Source: an uncultured Collinsella sp.
GTDB taxonomy: Bacteria > Actinomycetota > Coriobacteriia > Coriobacteriales > Coriobacteriaceae
Reading direction: 5' to 3'
Length of the DNA: 49,302 bases
NCBI GenBank assembly: GCA_900544115.1
Contig: UQTW01000017.1
Coordinates: 1 to 49,302, forward strand
Part shown: piece by piece, positions 18,114-25,957 of the stretch
Layout of the letters: every line of letters begins with the position of its first letter
Numbering within the stretch: position 1 is the stretch's first letter
Position numbers and translations under genes: made by a program
The notes under the pieces: model-generated
Told to the model about the DNA's origin: nothing
The model's input: only the letters and a program-made list of their open reading frames with translations
Databases searched by the model: none

Positions 18114-19133
18114 CTATCCCAACTGGAAGAACAGGGCGAGGCCAACGGCGCCAAAGGCCGCGGCGATAATCCAAAAACGGATAACGACCTTGGTCTCGGC
18201 CCAGCCCTTCTTTTCGAAATGATGATGAATGGGCGCCATAAGGAAGACGCGCTTGTGCGTAAAGTGGAAATAGACGACCTGGATCATGACCGACAGAGTC
18301 TCGACGATAAACAGACCGCCGATGATGAGGGAAACGACTTCGGTGTTGGTCATGATGGAGGTGCAGGCAAACGCGGCACCCAGGGCAAGCGAGCCGGTAT
18401 CGCCCATAAAGATGCTCGCCGGGTAGCAATTGAACCACAAAAAGCCCAGGCAGGCACCGGCGCACGCCGTGCAGAAGATGGACAGGTTCACGTCACCGTG
18501 CAAAAACGCCATGGCGGCCATGGCGAGCATGGCGATCATGGAAGTGCCGCCGGCAAGACCGTCCAGACCATCGGTCAGGTTCACGGCATTGGAAAGACCG
18601 GCGATCATCAGCCAGCAAAATACAATGTAGAGCCACGGGAACGAAAGGCCGCAGATGGTGGTCGAAAGAACACCGAGGTCAATCGTCAGGCCGCCGGGAA
18701 AACGAATCTCGGGGGCGACGCCGCACCAATTGACGGCGAGCACGGTAAAAGTGACGCAGATGATGGTCAGACCGATCATCTTGGCGTGAGGCGTCAGACC
18801 GAGCGAGCGACCATGCGTGACGGAGGTCAGGTCGTCGATGAGACCCAGAACGCCGGTGGCCAGCGTGGCAAGCAGCACGAGCACGAGCTCGGTGGTGAGC
18901 TTGCCCATCAGCAGGCAGGTCAGCGAGATCGCGACAAGGATGATGACGCCGCCCATGGTGGGCGTACCCTGTTTAATCAAATGACGCTTGGGGCCGTCGG
19001 CTCGGACCTGTTGGCCGATACCCTCGACCTTCAGCAGCTTGATCCACCACGGCATAAGCAGCAACCCAATGGCGGCAGCGATGCCAAGTCCCAAAAAGGC
19101 CTGATACGTAGGATACGAGGGATTGCCGAACAT
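18114..19133 (-). CDS. mraY: Phospho-N-acetylmuramoyl-pentapeptide transferase MraY
   Basis: A 339-residue integral membrane enzyme that attaches UDP-MurNAc-pentapeptide to undecaprenyl phosphate, giving lipid I. About ten membrane segments are predictable. Catalytic motifs are GLIDDLTSVTHGRSLGLTPH (DDxxK-like aspartates), NAVNLTDGLDGLAGG, FMGDTGSLALG and MAPIHHHFEKKGW, all characteristic of MraY. It begins three bases after murF ends. Confidence 0.97.
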   Translation of the reverse strand: MFGNPSYPTYQAFLGLGIAAAIGLLLMPWWIKLLKVEGIGQQVRADGPKRHLIKQGTPTMGGVIILVAISLTCLLMGKLTTELVLVLLATLATGVLGLIDDLTSVTHGRSLGLTPHAKMIGLTIICVTFTVLAVNWCGVAPEIRFPGGLTIDLGVLSTTICGLSFPWLYIVFCWLMIAGLSNAVNLTDGLDGLAGGTSMIAMLAMAAMAFLHGDVNLSIFCTACAGACLGFLWFNCYPASIFMGDTGSLALGAAFACTSIMTNTEVVSLIIGGLFIVETLSVMIQVVYFHFTHKRVFLMAPIHHHFEKKGWAETKVVIRFWIIAAAFGAVGLALFFQLG

Positions 19134-19136
19134 GGG

Positions 19137-20561
19137 CTAGCACACACCTTCCACAAAGCGGTCGAGCTCAACAAAACGGGAACCCTTGACCAACACAACA
19201 TCATGATTTTCAAGCGCGCCGCCCATGCGGTCGAGCACCTGCTGACAATCGGAGAACACCTGGATGCGGTCCTCATCCATACCCATCATACGTGCGGCAT
19301 CGGCCATGAGCTGAGCCAGCTCGCCGCCGACGCACGCGAGCATGTCGAGCTTTTTGGCGGCGGCATAAGCGCCCACGAGCTCATGCATGCGGGGAGCCTC
19401 GTCGCCCATCTCGCCCATCTCGCCCAAGATCGCCATACGCGAACCGTCACAGATAAGCGAGCACAGCAAATCGAGGCCGGCAGCCATAGACTCGGCACTG
19501 GCGTTGTAGGAGTCGTCGATGATGCGTGCTCCGCTCTTGGCGCGCTTGATCTCCTGGCGGTGACCGGTGATCGTAAGGCCCCTAAAGGCAGCATCGATCT
19601 GCTCGGGCGTCACGCCCAGACGATAGGCGACCGCGGCGGCCTTGACGGCATTGGGCACGGACTGCACACCGGGAATGGCCAGCATGGTATCGACCGTGTC
19701 GCCCTGACCAAAGTCGAGCGTAAAGACCGGATGGCCCTCGTCGTCGACGCGAATGTCGCGTGCGCGGACCTCGTCGTCGTCCGAGACACCGGCCAGCATC
19801 ACGTCAATGCCCGCAGGCCGAGCGAACGTATCGCGAATGAACGGCGTAAAGTCGTCCTCGCCGCCCAAAACCAGCAACGGCGAGAAGTCGCCGGCGGCGC
19901 ACATGCCCTGGACAATCTCGGACTTGGCGCGGGCGATGTTCTCGCGGCTGCCCAGGATACCGATGTGGGAGGTTCCAATCTTGCTCACAATGGCAAGATT
20001 GGGGTTGGCAGACTGGGACAGGCGCTCAATCTCATGAAAATGGTTCATACCCATCTCGAGCACCAGAACCTCGGTATCGGCCGGAGCGGAAAGCACCGTG
20101 AGCGGCATGCCGATCAGGTTGTTGAAATTGCCTTTGGTGGCCCAAACGCGATAACGCTTGGCGAGCACGGCGGCGAGCACGTCCTTAGTCGTCGTCTTGC
20201 CAATCGAACCGGTAATGCCGACGACCAGGCAGCCAAGCTCCAAGCGATAAACATGCGCCAGGCGCAGCAAGAACTCCTCGGGGTCGTCGGTCAGCAAGAT
20301 GGCGCATCCCTTGTCCTGCGCCAGCGAAACCAGTTCGGCATCGGGCTCGCGCGTCATCACGACGGCACCGGCACCCGACTCGATGGCACGGGAGGCAAAA
20401 TCATTGCCGTCGACCTTTTCGCCGGGGAAGGCGACAAAGATCGTCCCCTCCTCGACCTGACGCGAGTCGATAACGCACCCGCGGCATACCCGATCGACTT
20501 CTTCCGTCACGGTTCGGGCCCCCGTTGAGGCCGCGAGGTTGTTGACGGCGATCTCTATCAT
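19137..20561 (-). CDS. murF: UDP-N-acetylmuramoyl-tripeptide--D-alanyl-D-alanine ligase MurF
   Basis: A 474-residue ligase that adds D-Ala-D-Ala to the UDP-MurNAc-tripeptide. It shows the N-terminal domain with VAFPGEKVDGNDFASRAIES, the P-loop VGITGSIGKTTTKDVLAAVL, the EMGMNHFHEIERLSQSANPN motif, KSEIVQG and IIDDSYNASAESM. The ATG at 20561 has GGGGAG upstream. The tripeptide ligase MurE, which should precede it in the pathway and usually in the cluster, is not between ftsI and murF. Confidence 0.96.
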   Translation of the reverse strand: MIEIAVNNLAASTGARTVTEEVDRVCRGCVIDSRQVEEGTIFVAFPGEKVDGNDFASRAIESGAGAVVMTREPDAELVSLAQDKGCAILLTDDPEEFLLRLAHVYRLELGCLVVGITGSIGKTTTKDVLAAVLAKRYRVWATKGNFNNLIGMPLTVLSAPADTEVLVLEMGMNHFHEIERLSQSANPNLAIVSKIGTSHIGILGSRENIARAKSEIVQGMCAAGDFSPLLVLGGEDDFTPFIRDTFARPAGIDVMLAGVSDDDEVRARDIRVDDEGHPVFTLDFGQGDTVDTMLAIPGVQSVPNAVKAAAVAYRLGVTPEQIDAAFRGLTITGHRQEIKRAKSGARIIDDSYNASAESMAAGLDLLCSLICDGSRMAILGEMGEMGDEAPRMHELVGAYAAAKKLDMLACVGGELAQLMADAARMMGMDEDRIQVFSDCQQVLDRMGGALENHDVVLVKGSRFVELDRFVEGVC

Positions 20562-20686
20562 TGCAGCTCCCCTGTAAACCTAATAATGCTATCGGCGTAT
20601 TGTATCCCAGTGCCATGCGCGCGTGGTGCAGGGCATGTGAACACCTTTCAGATCAAACGGCAGACCACGCTCAAGATTGTAACCCC

Positions 20687-22552
20687 CTACTTCGTGCGCG
20701 GGATACCCAGCACGTCGAGTGCGTTGGCCATAATGGACTGGAATGGCACCGCGGCGGCATCCGAGCCGCTCGGCGTTCCATCGAGTGTGATATAGCACAG
20801 CACCTTGGGCGATTGCGCCGGCGCAAAGCCCATAAAGGACGACATGTAGTTCTCCTTGAGGTAACCGCCGTTCTCGTCAGCTCGCTCGGCCGTACCGGTC
20901 TTGCCCGCCACGTCATAGCCATCGACCGCACCGCCAACGCCCGTGCCTTCGGACACGACCGTCTGCATGCACGATGTCACCTGGGCGGCAGCGTCGTCCG
21001 ATATCGCACGCTCGCCTTCGCCCCAGTCCTTCTCATCGCCCTTGCTGGACTTATAGAAGTGCGGAGTCATCATCACGCCGCCGTTCGCGATGCCGCCCAC
21101 GGCACGTGCGACCTCAATCGGCGAGACGGACAGCGCCTGGCCAAAGCTCATCGAGCCCAGCGTGGCGCCGTCGTACTGGTCGCGCTCCTTGACGATACCC
21201 AGACTCTCACCCGGAAAATCGACACCGGAGCTATGACCGATGCCCCACTTGTCCACATAGGTGGCAAAATCATCGGCACCGATCTTGCGTCCCACCAGGA
21301 CAAAGCCCACATTGGACGAACGGCGCATCATCTCACGCACGTCCATGGTCATGGTGTAGTCGCGCTTATCGGCGTCGGTAACGGTGTCGTCGCCGACCTT
21401 AATGCTCGCCGGCACCTCAAACGACGTGCTCGAACGCACGGCGCCCAAGTCGAAGCCGGCACCGGCCACAAGTGTCTTAAAGACCGAGCCGGGCTCGTAG
21501 GCATCGGTAACCAGGCGCAAGTTCATGTCCTCGGTCTTGGCGTTTTCCAGATCGGTCTGGTCATATGTCGGATACGAGCATGCCGCCAGAATCTCGCCCG
21601 TCGTGGGATCGGTGACCAGGGCCGAGCCATTCTTGGCCTTGGTCTTTTCGACCGCCTCGGCCAGGGCGTCCTCGGCGGCACGCTGGATATTGACATCGAG
21701 TGTCGTCACGATGTCCACGCCGTCCACCGCGGCAACCTTTTTATAGGCGCCGCCCGCGATATAGCTACCGTCCCTCGCCCGCTCGCGCACCAGCGAACCG
21801 TTCGTTCCGGTCAAAAGCTTGTTGTACTGCTCCTCAAGGCCCGTCAGACCGTCGTTGTCCACGTTTACCACGCCAAGCACCTGCGATGCCAGGTTGCCAT
21901 AAGGATATACGCGCTTCATGGCCTGCTCAAAGAGCACGCCGGGCAGATTCTTCTTCTCCAGCGCCGCAGCATCGTCCTCGTCCACCTGGCGTTTGATATA
22001 CACCCAGGTGCCATCGGACATAACGAGATCACGACAGGTTTTCTTATCGATGCCCGTAGCTTTGACCAGTGCCGAGACCGTCTTGTCAACGTCCTCGATA
22101 AGCTGAGGATTCACGGCGATGTTGCGGCATTCGACCGACGACGTCAGCACGTTGCCGTTACGGTCGTAGATGGTACCGCGCTTGGCATACAGCGTCTGCG
22201 CAAGCAAGCGACGTGCATCGGCACGGTCGCGTAACTTATCGGCTTCCACGATTTGATAGTCGGCAAGGCGAAGGACGCCCAAACCCAAGCCAAGCCCAAT
22301 GAAGCCCATGACGGCTTTGCGACGGGGCAGCGGCGTGCCCGTGAGCCATTCGGTCGACGAGCTCTTGCGCGGTCTGGTGTTATGCATTTGAGGACCACTC
22401 GAGCCACGGAGACGCGACGCGGGGTCGTTGCCATAGGACGGTCTCGCGTTGTAAGATGGCCGACCCGTTCCTTGATAACCAGAACGTCCCCGCGATGAGG
22501 GACGTCCAGAACCGCGACCCCCGTCGGAACCGCGGCGATAGTCATTTGTCAT
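20687..22552 (-). CDS. ftsI: Septal penicillin-binding protein FtsI (class B PBP transpeptidase)
   Basis: A 621-residue class B PBP that crosslinks septal peptidoglycan with FtsW. A long Gly/Arg/Ser-rich cytoplasmic tail (1-78) precedes the membrane helix (about 80-98). The PBP dimer domain includes AKRGTIYDRNGNVLTSSV. The transpeptidase domain has SVFK with Ser356 and Lys359, SSN (412-414) and KTG (551-553), all intact. The basic tail is longer than usual. It starts 17 bases after ftsL and is followed by 125 bases without a gene before murF. Confidence 0.95.
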   Translation of the reverse strand: MTNDYRRGSDGGRGSGRPSSRGRSGYQGTGRPSYNARPSYGNDPASRLRGSSGPQMHNTRPRKSSSTEWLTGTPLPRRKAVMGFIGLGLGLGVLRLADYQIVEADKLRDRADARRLLAQTLYAKRGTIYDRNGNVLTSSVECRNIAVNPQLIEDVDKTVSALVKATGIDKKTCRDLVMSDGTWVYIKRQVDEDDAAALEKKNLPGVLFEQAMKRVYPYGNLASQVLGVVNVDNDGLTGLEEQYNKLLTGTNGSLVRERARDGSYIAGGAYKKVAAVDGVDIVTTLDVNIQRAAEDALAEAVEKTKAKNGSALVTDPTTGEILAACSYPTYDQTDLENAKTEDMNLRLVTDAYEPGSVFKTLVAGAGFDLGAVRSSTSFEVPASIKVGDDTVTDADKRDYTMTMDVREMMRRSSNVGFVLVGRKIGADDFATYVDKWGIGHSSGVDFPGESLGIVKERDQYDGATLGSMSFGQALSVSPIEVARAVGGIANGGVMMTPHFYKSSKGDEKDWGEGERAISDDAAAQVTSCMQTVVSEGTGVGGAVDGYDVAGKTGTAERADENGGYLKENYMSSFMGFAPAQSPKVLCYITLDGTPSGSDAAAVPFQSIMANALDVLGIPRTK

Positions 22553-22569
22553 ACTCAGCTACCGTCTTG

Positions 22570-23040
22570 TTACTGAGCGGTCGCGGTCGAGCTAGCGCCC
22601 GCGGCTGCATCCTGCGAAAAATCAAGTGTAACGCTCTCGCTGGGCTCCACCATGCCATAAGCGCCCGCAAGGTCGCGAATGCGCGTGTCGGCACCATAGA
22701 CCGAATGCATGACCTCCAGGTCGGAGCTCTCATCGGTCGCCTTCTCGAGCGTGTTGGTAAGCGCGGCATTGCTGTTGAGCACCTGGGCAGTAACGCCGGC
22801 GAGCGCCACACGGGCGACACCGATCGTCATGAAGATGGCCGCAATGATGCAAAACGTTTTAAGAACGCTCATGAAAACCGGGCTTACCGCCTGGTTTGCC
22901 TGACGGCCCGCGCCCGTGTAGACATCAAAGCGCGGCGTGCGCTGCTCGCGGGGAGCAGCGGGGGCCTGCGGTGCCTCACGATAGGCGGGCGTGGCGTTCA
23001 TATCATAGGCGAGTGCTGCGTTTGAGGTGTTGTAGCCCAT
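22570..23040 (-). CDS. ftsL: FtsL-like septum formation protein
   Basis: A 156-residue bitopic protein between rsmH and ftsI, the standard position of ftsL. It has a cytoplasmic tail of about 55 residues rich in Ala, Pro and Arg, one membrane helix (about 58-80, SVLKTFCIIAAIFMTIGVAR), and an extracytoplasmic coiled-coil-like segment (about 84-125) with a short acidic tail. FtsL proteins share little sequence, so the call rests on position, length and topology. FtsL joins FtsQ and FtsB to activate FtsWI. Confidence 0.8.
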   Translation of the reverse strand: MGYNTSNAALAYDMNATPAYREAPQAPAAPREQRTPRFDVYTGAGRQANQAVSPVFMSVLKTFCIIAAIFMTIGVARVALAGVTAQVLNSNAALTNTLEKATDESSDLEVMHSVYGADTRIRDLAGAYGMVEPSESVTLDFSQDAAAGASSTATAQ

Positions 23041-23130
23041 GATATGCCGCCTCCCATCCCGAGTACGTTGGTAGTGTGTTTAAGCTTCGTTTGTGGTACG
23101 AGCGGGAGGTCCAATATCGCGCGGTCGCGT

Positions 23131-24096
23131 CTACAGACGCTGCGCCACGCGGATCTTGGCTGATCTCGCCCGAGGGTTGCGCGCAACCTCATCGGGTTGG
23201 GCAACCAGGGGTTTGCGGGTGATGACCTTGAGTATCGGCACGTTGCCGCACACGCACACCGGAATCTCCGGCGGACACGTGCACCCCTGGCTCATCTCCT
23301 TAAAGTGGTTCTTTACGATACGGTCCTCGAGCGAGTGATACGAGATGACGCAGATGCGTCCGCCCGGGTTGAGCCACCTTGTGGCGGCGTCAAGCCCTCG
23401 CTCGAGCACATCGAGTTCGTGATTGACCTCGATGCGAATGGCCTGGAAACTTTTCTTGGCTGGGTGTCCGCCATGCCGACGGGCGGCAGCGGGGATACCA
23501 GCCTTGATGATCTCGACAAACTGACCGGTGGTTTCGATCGGTTCATGCTCGCGGCGGCGCACGATCTCACGTGCGATCTGCGAGGCGAACTTCTCTTCGC
23601 CGTAGACGCGTAGAATCCGGGCGAGGTCGTGTTCGTTATAGGTGTTGATGACCTCAGCTGCGTTTAAGGTGTTGTTACCCGGATCCATCCGCATGTCCAA
23701 TGGGGCGTCCTCGTTGTACGAAAAGCCCCTGCCAGGGATATCGAGTTGCGGCGACGAAACGCCCAAGTCGAACAGGAAGCCATCGACCCCGGGCACCTCG
23801 GCCGAGCACAGCAGCTCGTCCAAGTCGCCGAAGTTGCCCTTCAGCAGCTGGTGCGGTACGCCGGGAACCTCGCGGTCCAGACGGGCGCCAGCGGCCTCGA
23901 GGGCCATGTCATCCTGATCGACGCCGAGCAAAAGGCCGGTCTCCCCCACCTGCGCGGCCATCTTTACCGAATGGCCGGCACCGCCAAGGGTGCAGTCGCA
24001 GACGACGGAGCCGCTCTTTAGCTGCAGCGACTCAAGCACTTCGCCGAGCATGACAGGTTCATGCCGATATTCTTGTGTCAAGATCCCACGCTCCAT
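23131..24096 (-). CDS. rsmH: 16S rRNA (cytosine(1402)-N(4))-methyltransferase RsmH (MraW)
   Basis: A 321-residue SAM-dependent enzyme that methylates C1402 in the ribosomal P site. The start EYRHEPVMLGEVLE, the SAM motif DCTLGGAGHSVKM, FDLGVSSPQLDIPGRGFSY, the PLDMRMD motif and the C-terminal VISYHSLEDRIVKNHF are diagnostic. A short Cys segment (CTCPPEIPVCVCG) occurs near residues 279-291, as in many homologues. It is 20 bases after mraZ. The ribosome site is weak, and a slightly different start is possible. Confidence 0.96.
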   Translation of the reverse strand: MERGILTQEYRHEPVMLGEVLESLQLKSGSVVCDCTLGGAGHSVKMAAQVGETGLLLGVDQDDMALEAAGARLDREVPGVPHQLLKGNFGDLDELLCSAEVPGVDGFLFDLGVSSPQLDIPGRGFSYNEDAPLDMRMDPGNNTLNAAEVINTYNEHDLARILRVYGEEKFASQIAREIVRRREHEPIETTGQFVEIIKAGIPAAARRHGGHPAKKSFQAIRIEVNHELDVLERGLDAATRWLNPGGRICVISYHSLEDRIVKNHFKEMSQGCTCPPEIPVCVCGNVPILKVITRKPLVAQPDEVARNPRARSAKIRVAQRL

Positions 24097-24116
24097 CCGT
24101 TACTCGTGCCTTGCCC

Positions 24117-24551
24117 TTACGAGAAGAAGAGGTCCAGCAGGGCCTCGTCATCATCGTCCTCATCGGCCGTAGCGCGGTCCCAAACCTCAAGGTGGTCGTA
24201 GTTGCCCACAACCGTGACCTCGCGGTCGAGGTTCGCCTGCTTGCGGAGAGACTCAGAAAGACCGATACGACCCGCGCTGTCCACATCCATCGACGTGGTG
24301 CGCTTGTTGATCGCCCTCATGAGCTTCTGGTCGTTGATGTCACGCGGGTTAAAACCCTCGTGGCCCTCACGACCCGCGAAGAGTCCTTCGACCCACTTAT
24401 CGAAGGCCTCGGCAGAGAACACGTACAGAGCATCGACATCCAGGGCTTTAAACACGCGAACGTGCTCTCCAAGCTCCTCACGAAGGGGTGCAGGCAGGGA
24501 CAGACGACCTTTTGCATCGAGATTGCGCTCGTATGCACCCGTCATTCCCAT
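24117..24551 (-). CDS. mraZ: Transcriptional regulator MraZ
   Basis: A 144-residue SpoVT-AbrB-like DNA-binding protein, first gene of the dcw cluster and in other bacteria its autoregulator. Two MraZ repeats are visible: YERNLDAKGRLSLPAPLREE (about 7-26) and SMDVDSAGRIGLSESLRKQA (about 89-108). The C-terminal ADEDDDDEALLDLFFS is acidic. GGGAGGG precedes the ATG. TGGGG repeats upstream look like its operator. Confidence 0.95.
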   Translation of the reverse strand: MGMTGAYERNLDAKGRLSLPAPLREELGEHVRVFKALDVDALYVFSAEAFDKWVEGLFAGREGHEGFNPRDINDQKLMRAINKRTTSMDVDSAGRIGLSESLRKQANLDREVTVVGNYDHLEVWDRATADEDDDDEALLDLFFS

Positions 24552-24635
24552 GTGCGCCCTCCCCTCGGTTACTCAGATGGCACGTACGCGGGGAACCACC
24601 CCGCCTGTCGACGTCATCAATAATATGGGGAACCG

Positions 24636-24682
24636 CCCCATTTTTCAACACCTTTCCCCACCCCTTCCCCCACCCCGCCCCA
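24636..24682 (-). promoter_or_regulatory. Candidate MraZ boxes upstream of mraZ
   Basis: On the minus strand TGGGG occurs at 24682-24678, 24672-24668, 24660-24656 and 24640-24636. The first pair has the five-base gap known for MraZ operators (TGGGN repeats with N5 spacing in E. coli). The next gap is seven bases. The tract is G-rich overall, so chance occurrence is not excluded. Confidence 0.5.
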
Positions 24683-24730
24683 TCACTCCACACCAAATAT
24701 GCTGTAAAACACCCCCGAGCATATGTTCGA

Positions 24731-24750
24731 AAACACAATATGTTGTGTTT
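24731..24750. promoter_or_regulatory. Operator-like inverted repeat upstream of mraZ
   Basis: AAACACAA and TTGTGTTT form perfect 8-bp arms around TATG, a typical operator geometry. It is about 180 bp upstream of mraZ, near AT-rich hexamers that could form a promoter. The binding protein is unknown. Confidence 0.4.
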
Positions 24751-24790
24751 GCAGCAAAGGCGCGATGCCACCTGTAGAACCACGCCCGCG

Positions 24791-24816
24791 AACCTCAACC
24801 TTCAAGTTGACCTTGA
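24791..24816. promoter_or_regulatory. MerR-type-looking palindrome shared with the ftsZ leader
   Basis: CCTCAA (24793-24798) pairs with TTGAGG (24811-24816), and inside it lies AACCTTCAAGTTGA (24797-24810). The same inner element, with one change, is in the ftsZ leader (10274-10287). The layout, including a TTGACC hexamer, resembles MerR-family operators, but no MerR gene lies nearby. Confidence 0.4.
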
Positions 24817-24910
24817 GGCGATTTTTACGTCCCTTTACACGCCGTTCACATCGCCCCCAAACTCCCCCACCCACGGCGCACACGGCCCACCACCGCGTCG
24901 GTGTCTGGCG

Positions 24911-24978
24911 AAAAATGGGACGGGCCCCAGATTGCCCATGCGCGCAAAAGTGCGTCGCGACAATCTGGGGCCCGTCCC
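24911..24978 (-). terminator. Very long hairpin terminator after xerD
   Basis: Arms of 18 perfectly paired bases (24917-24934 and 24961-24978) enclose a 26-base loop that can itself pair (CGCA/TGCG). On the minus strand ATTTTT follows. It lies 35 bases after the xerD stop. The stem is much longer than other terminators here and may be a dispersed palindromic repeat used as a terminator. Confidence 0.8.
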
Positions 24979-25013
24979 CCTTACTATGTATAAATATGCA
25001 GGTCAGCGAGGTG

Positions 25014-25955
25014 CTAGCGATGTGCCAGCGGATGCGCCGCCAGATAGACCTCGGTCAGTTGCGTGCGGTCGACATGCGTGTAGACCTGCGTGGTCGAAAT
25101 GTCGGCATGGCCCAAAATCTCCTGCAGCACACGCAGGTCGGCACCGCCCGCGAGCATGTGGGTGGCAAAGGAGTGGCGCAAGGTGTGGGGATGGAGCCCC
25201 ACCAGCCCCACCTGGCGCCCATACCGCTCGCATATCGCATGCACGGCCTGGCGCGACAGGCGACGTCCGTTCTTATTTAAAAAGACCGCCGAGGTCTCCG
25301 TCCCGTGAGCATGGGCGGCCAGGAGCGTGCGCCCGTCACCTATATAGCGTGTCAGGGCACGCGCCGCGCTTCCCACCAACGGGGCCAGACGCTCCTTGGA
25401 GCCCTTACCGCGCACCAGGACAAACCCGTCATCGATATGGATATCGCCCACATCGAGCCCAACCAGTTCACTCACGCGCAAGCCGCAACCGTAAAGCACT
25501 TCCAAGATGGCATGATCGCGCAGCCCCATCTCGCCCTCGGGAAAGTCTTGATCGAGCAGTGCCGAGACATCCTCCACCGAAAGGTATTCCGGCAGGCGAT
25601 CTGCCTTTTTGGGCAGGCGCAACGCCGCCGTCGGGTTTTGGGCCACGGCCCCATCGCGCACCAAAAAGGCATGCAGGCCCTTCACGGCAGCAAGCGCGCG
25701 CTCCACCGAGGCGTCGGAATAGCCTCCGTCGCGGCGATCGGCAACAAAGCCCTCCACGACCTGACGGCTCACATCTTCAAAAGACGCAATGTCAGCCCGC
25801 TCCAGATAGGCGCAATACGTCGTCAGGTCACGACGGTAGGCCGCAATCGTATTGCGCGCCAAACCCCGTTCGACCGCAAGGTAATCGAGATACTCCCCCG
25901 CCACCACAGTGAGCGACGAGGGAGCAGCTTCGGTATGTTCTTGGTTCGCCGACAC
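25014..25955 (-). CDS. xerD: Site-specific tyrosine recombinase XerD
   Basis: A 313-residue tyrosine recombinase. Xer proteins resolve chromosome dimers at dif. A SAM-like N-terminal core-binding domain (about 15-105) precedes the catalytic domain. Catalytic residues are visible: Arg160 (CGLRVSEL), Lys184 (GKGSKER), His257 and Arg260 (HTLRHSF), His283 (LGHADIS) and the nucleophile Tyr292 (TTQVYTHV). It starts two bases after pyrG ends. With no phage or integron neighbour, a housekeeping Xer is likely, though XerC versus XerD cannot be settled from this window alone. Confidence 0.9.
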   Translation of the reverse strand: MSANQEHTEAAPSSLTVVAGEYLDYLAVERGLARNTIAAYRRDLTTYCAYLERADIASFEDVSRQVVEGFVADRRDGGYSDASVERALAAVKGLHAFLVRDGAVAQNPTAALRLPKKADRLPEYLSVEDVSALLDQDFPEGEMGLRDHAILEVLYGCGLRVSELVGLDVGDIHIDDGFVLVRGKGSKERLAPLVGSAARALTRYIGDGRTLLAAHAHGTETSAVFLNKNGRRLSRQAVHAICERYGRQVGLVGLHPHTLRHSFATHMLAGGADLRVLQEILGHADISTTQVYTHVDRTQLTEVYLAAHPLAHR

Positions 25956-25957
25956 CC

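Noticed and set aside
17253..20528. A 1,091-codon open frame on the plus strand
   Set aside because: It is antisense to murD, mraY and murF, whose motifs are intact. Its product has no recognisable domain and the composition expected of a high-GC shadow frame.
24488..25912. A 474-codon plus-strand frame across the mraZ leader and xerD
   Set aside because: It is extremely Pro/Arg/His-rich, runs through the long hairpin and promoter elements, and is antisense to xerD.
25014..25955. Integrase of a mobile element
   Set aside because: It is coupled to pyrG with no phage, integron or tRNA target near it; a housekeeping Xer recombinase is the simpler reading.
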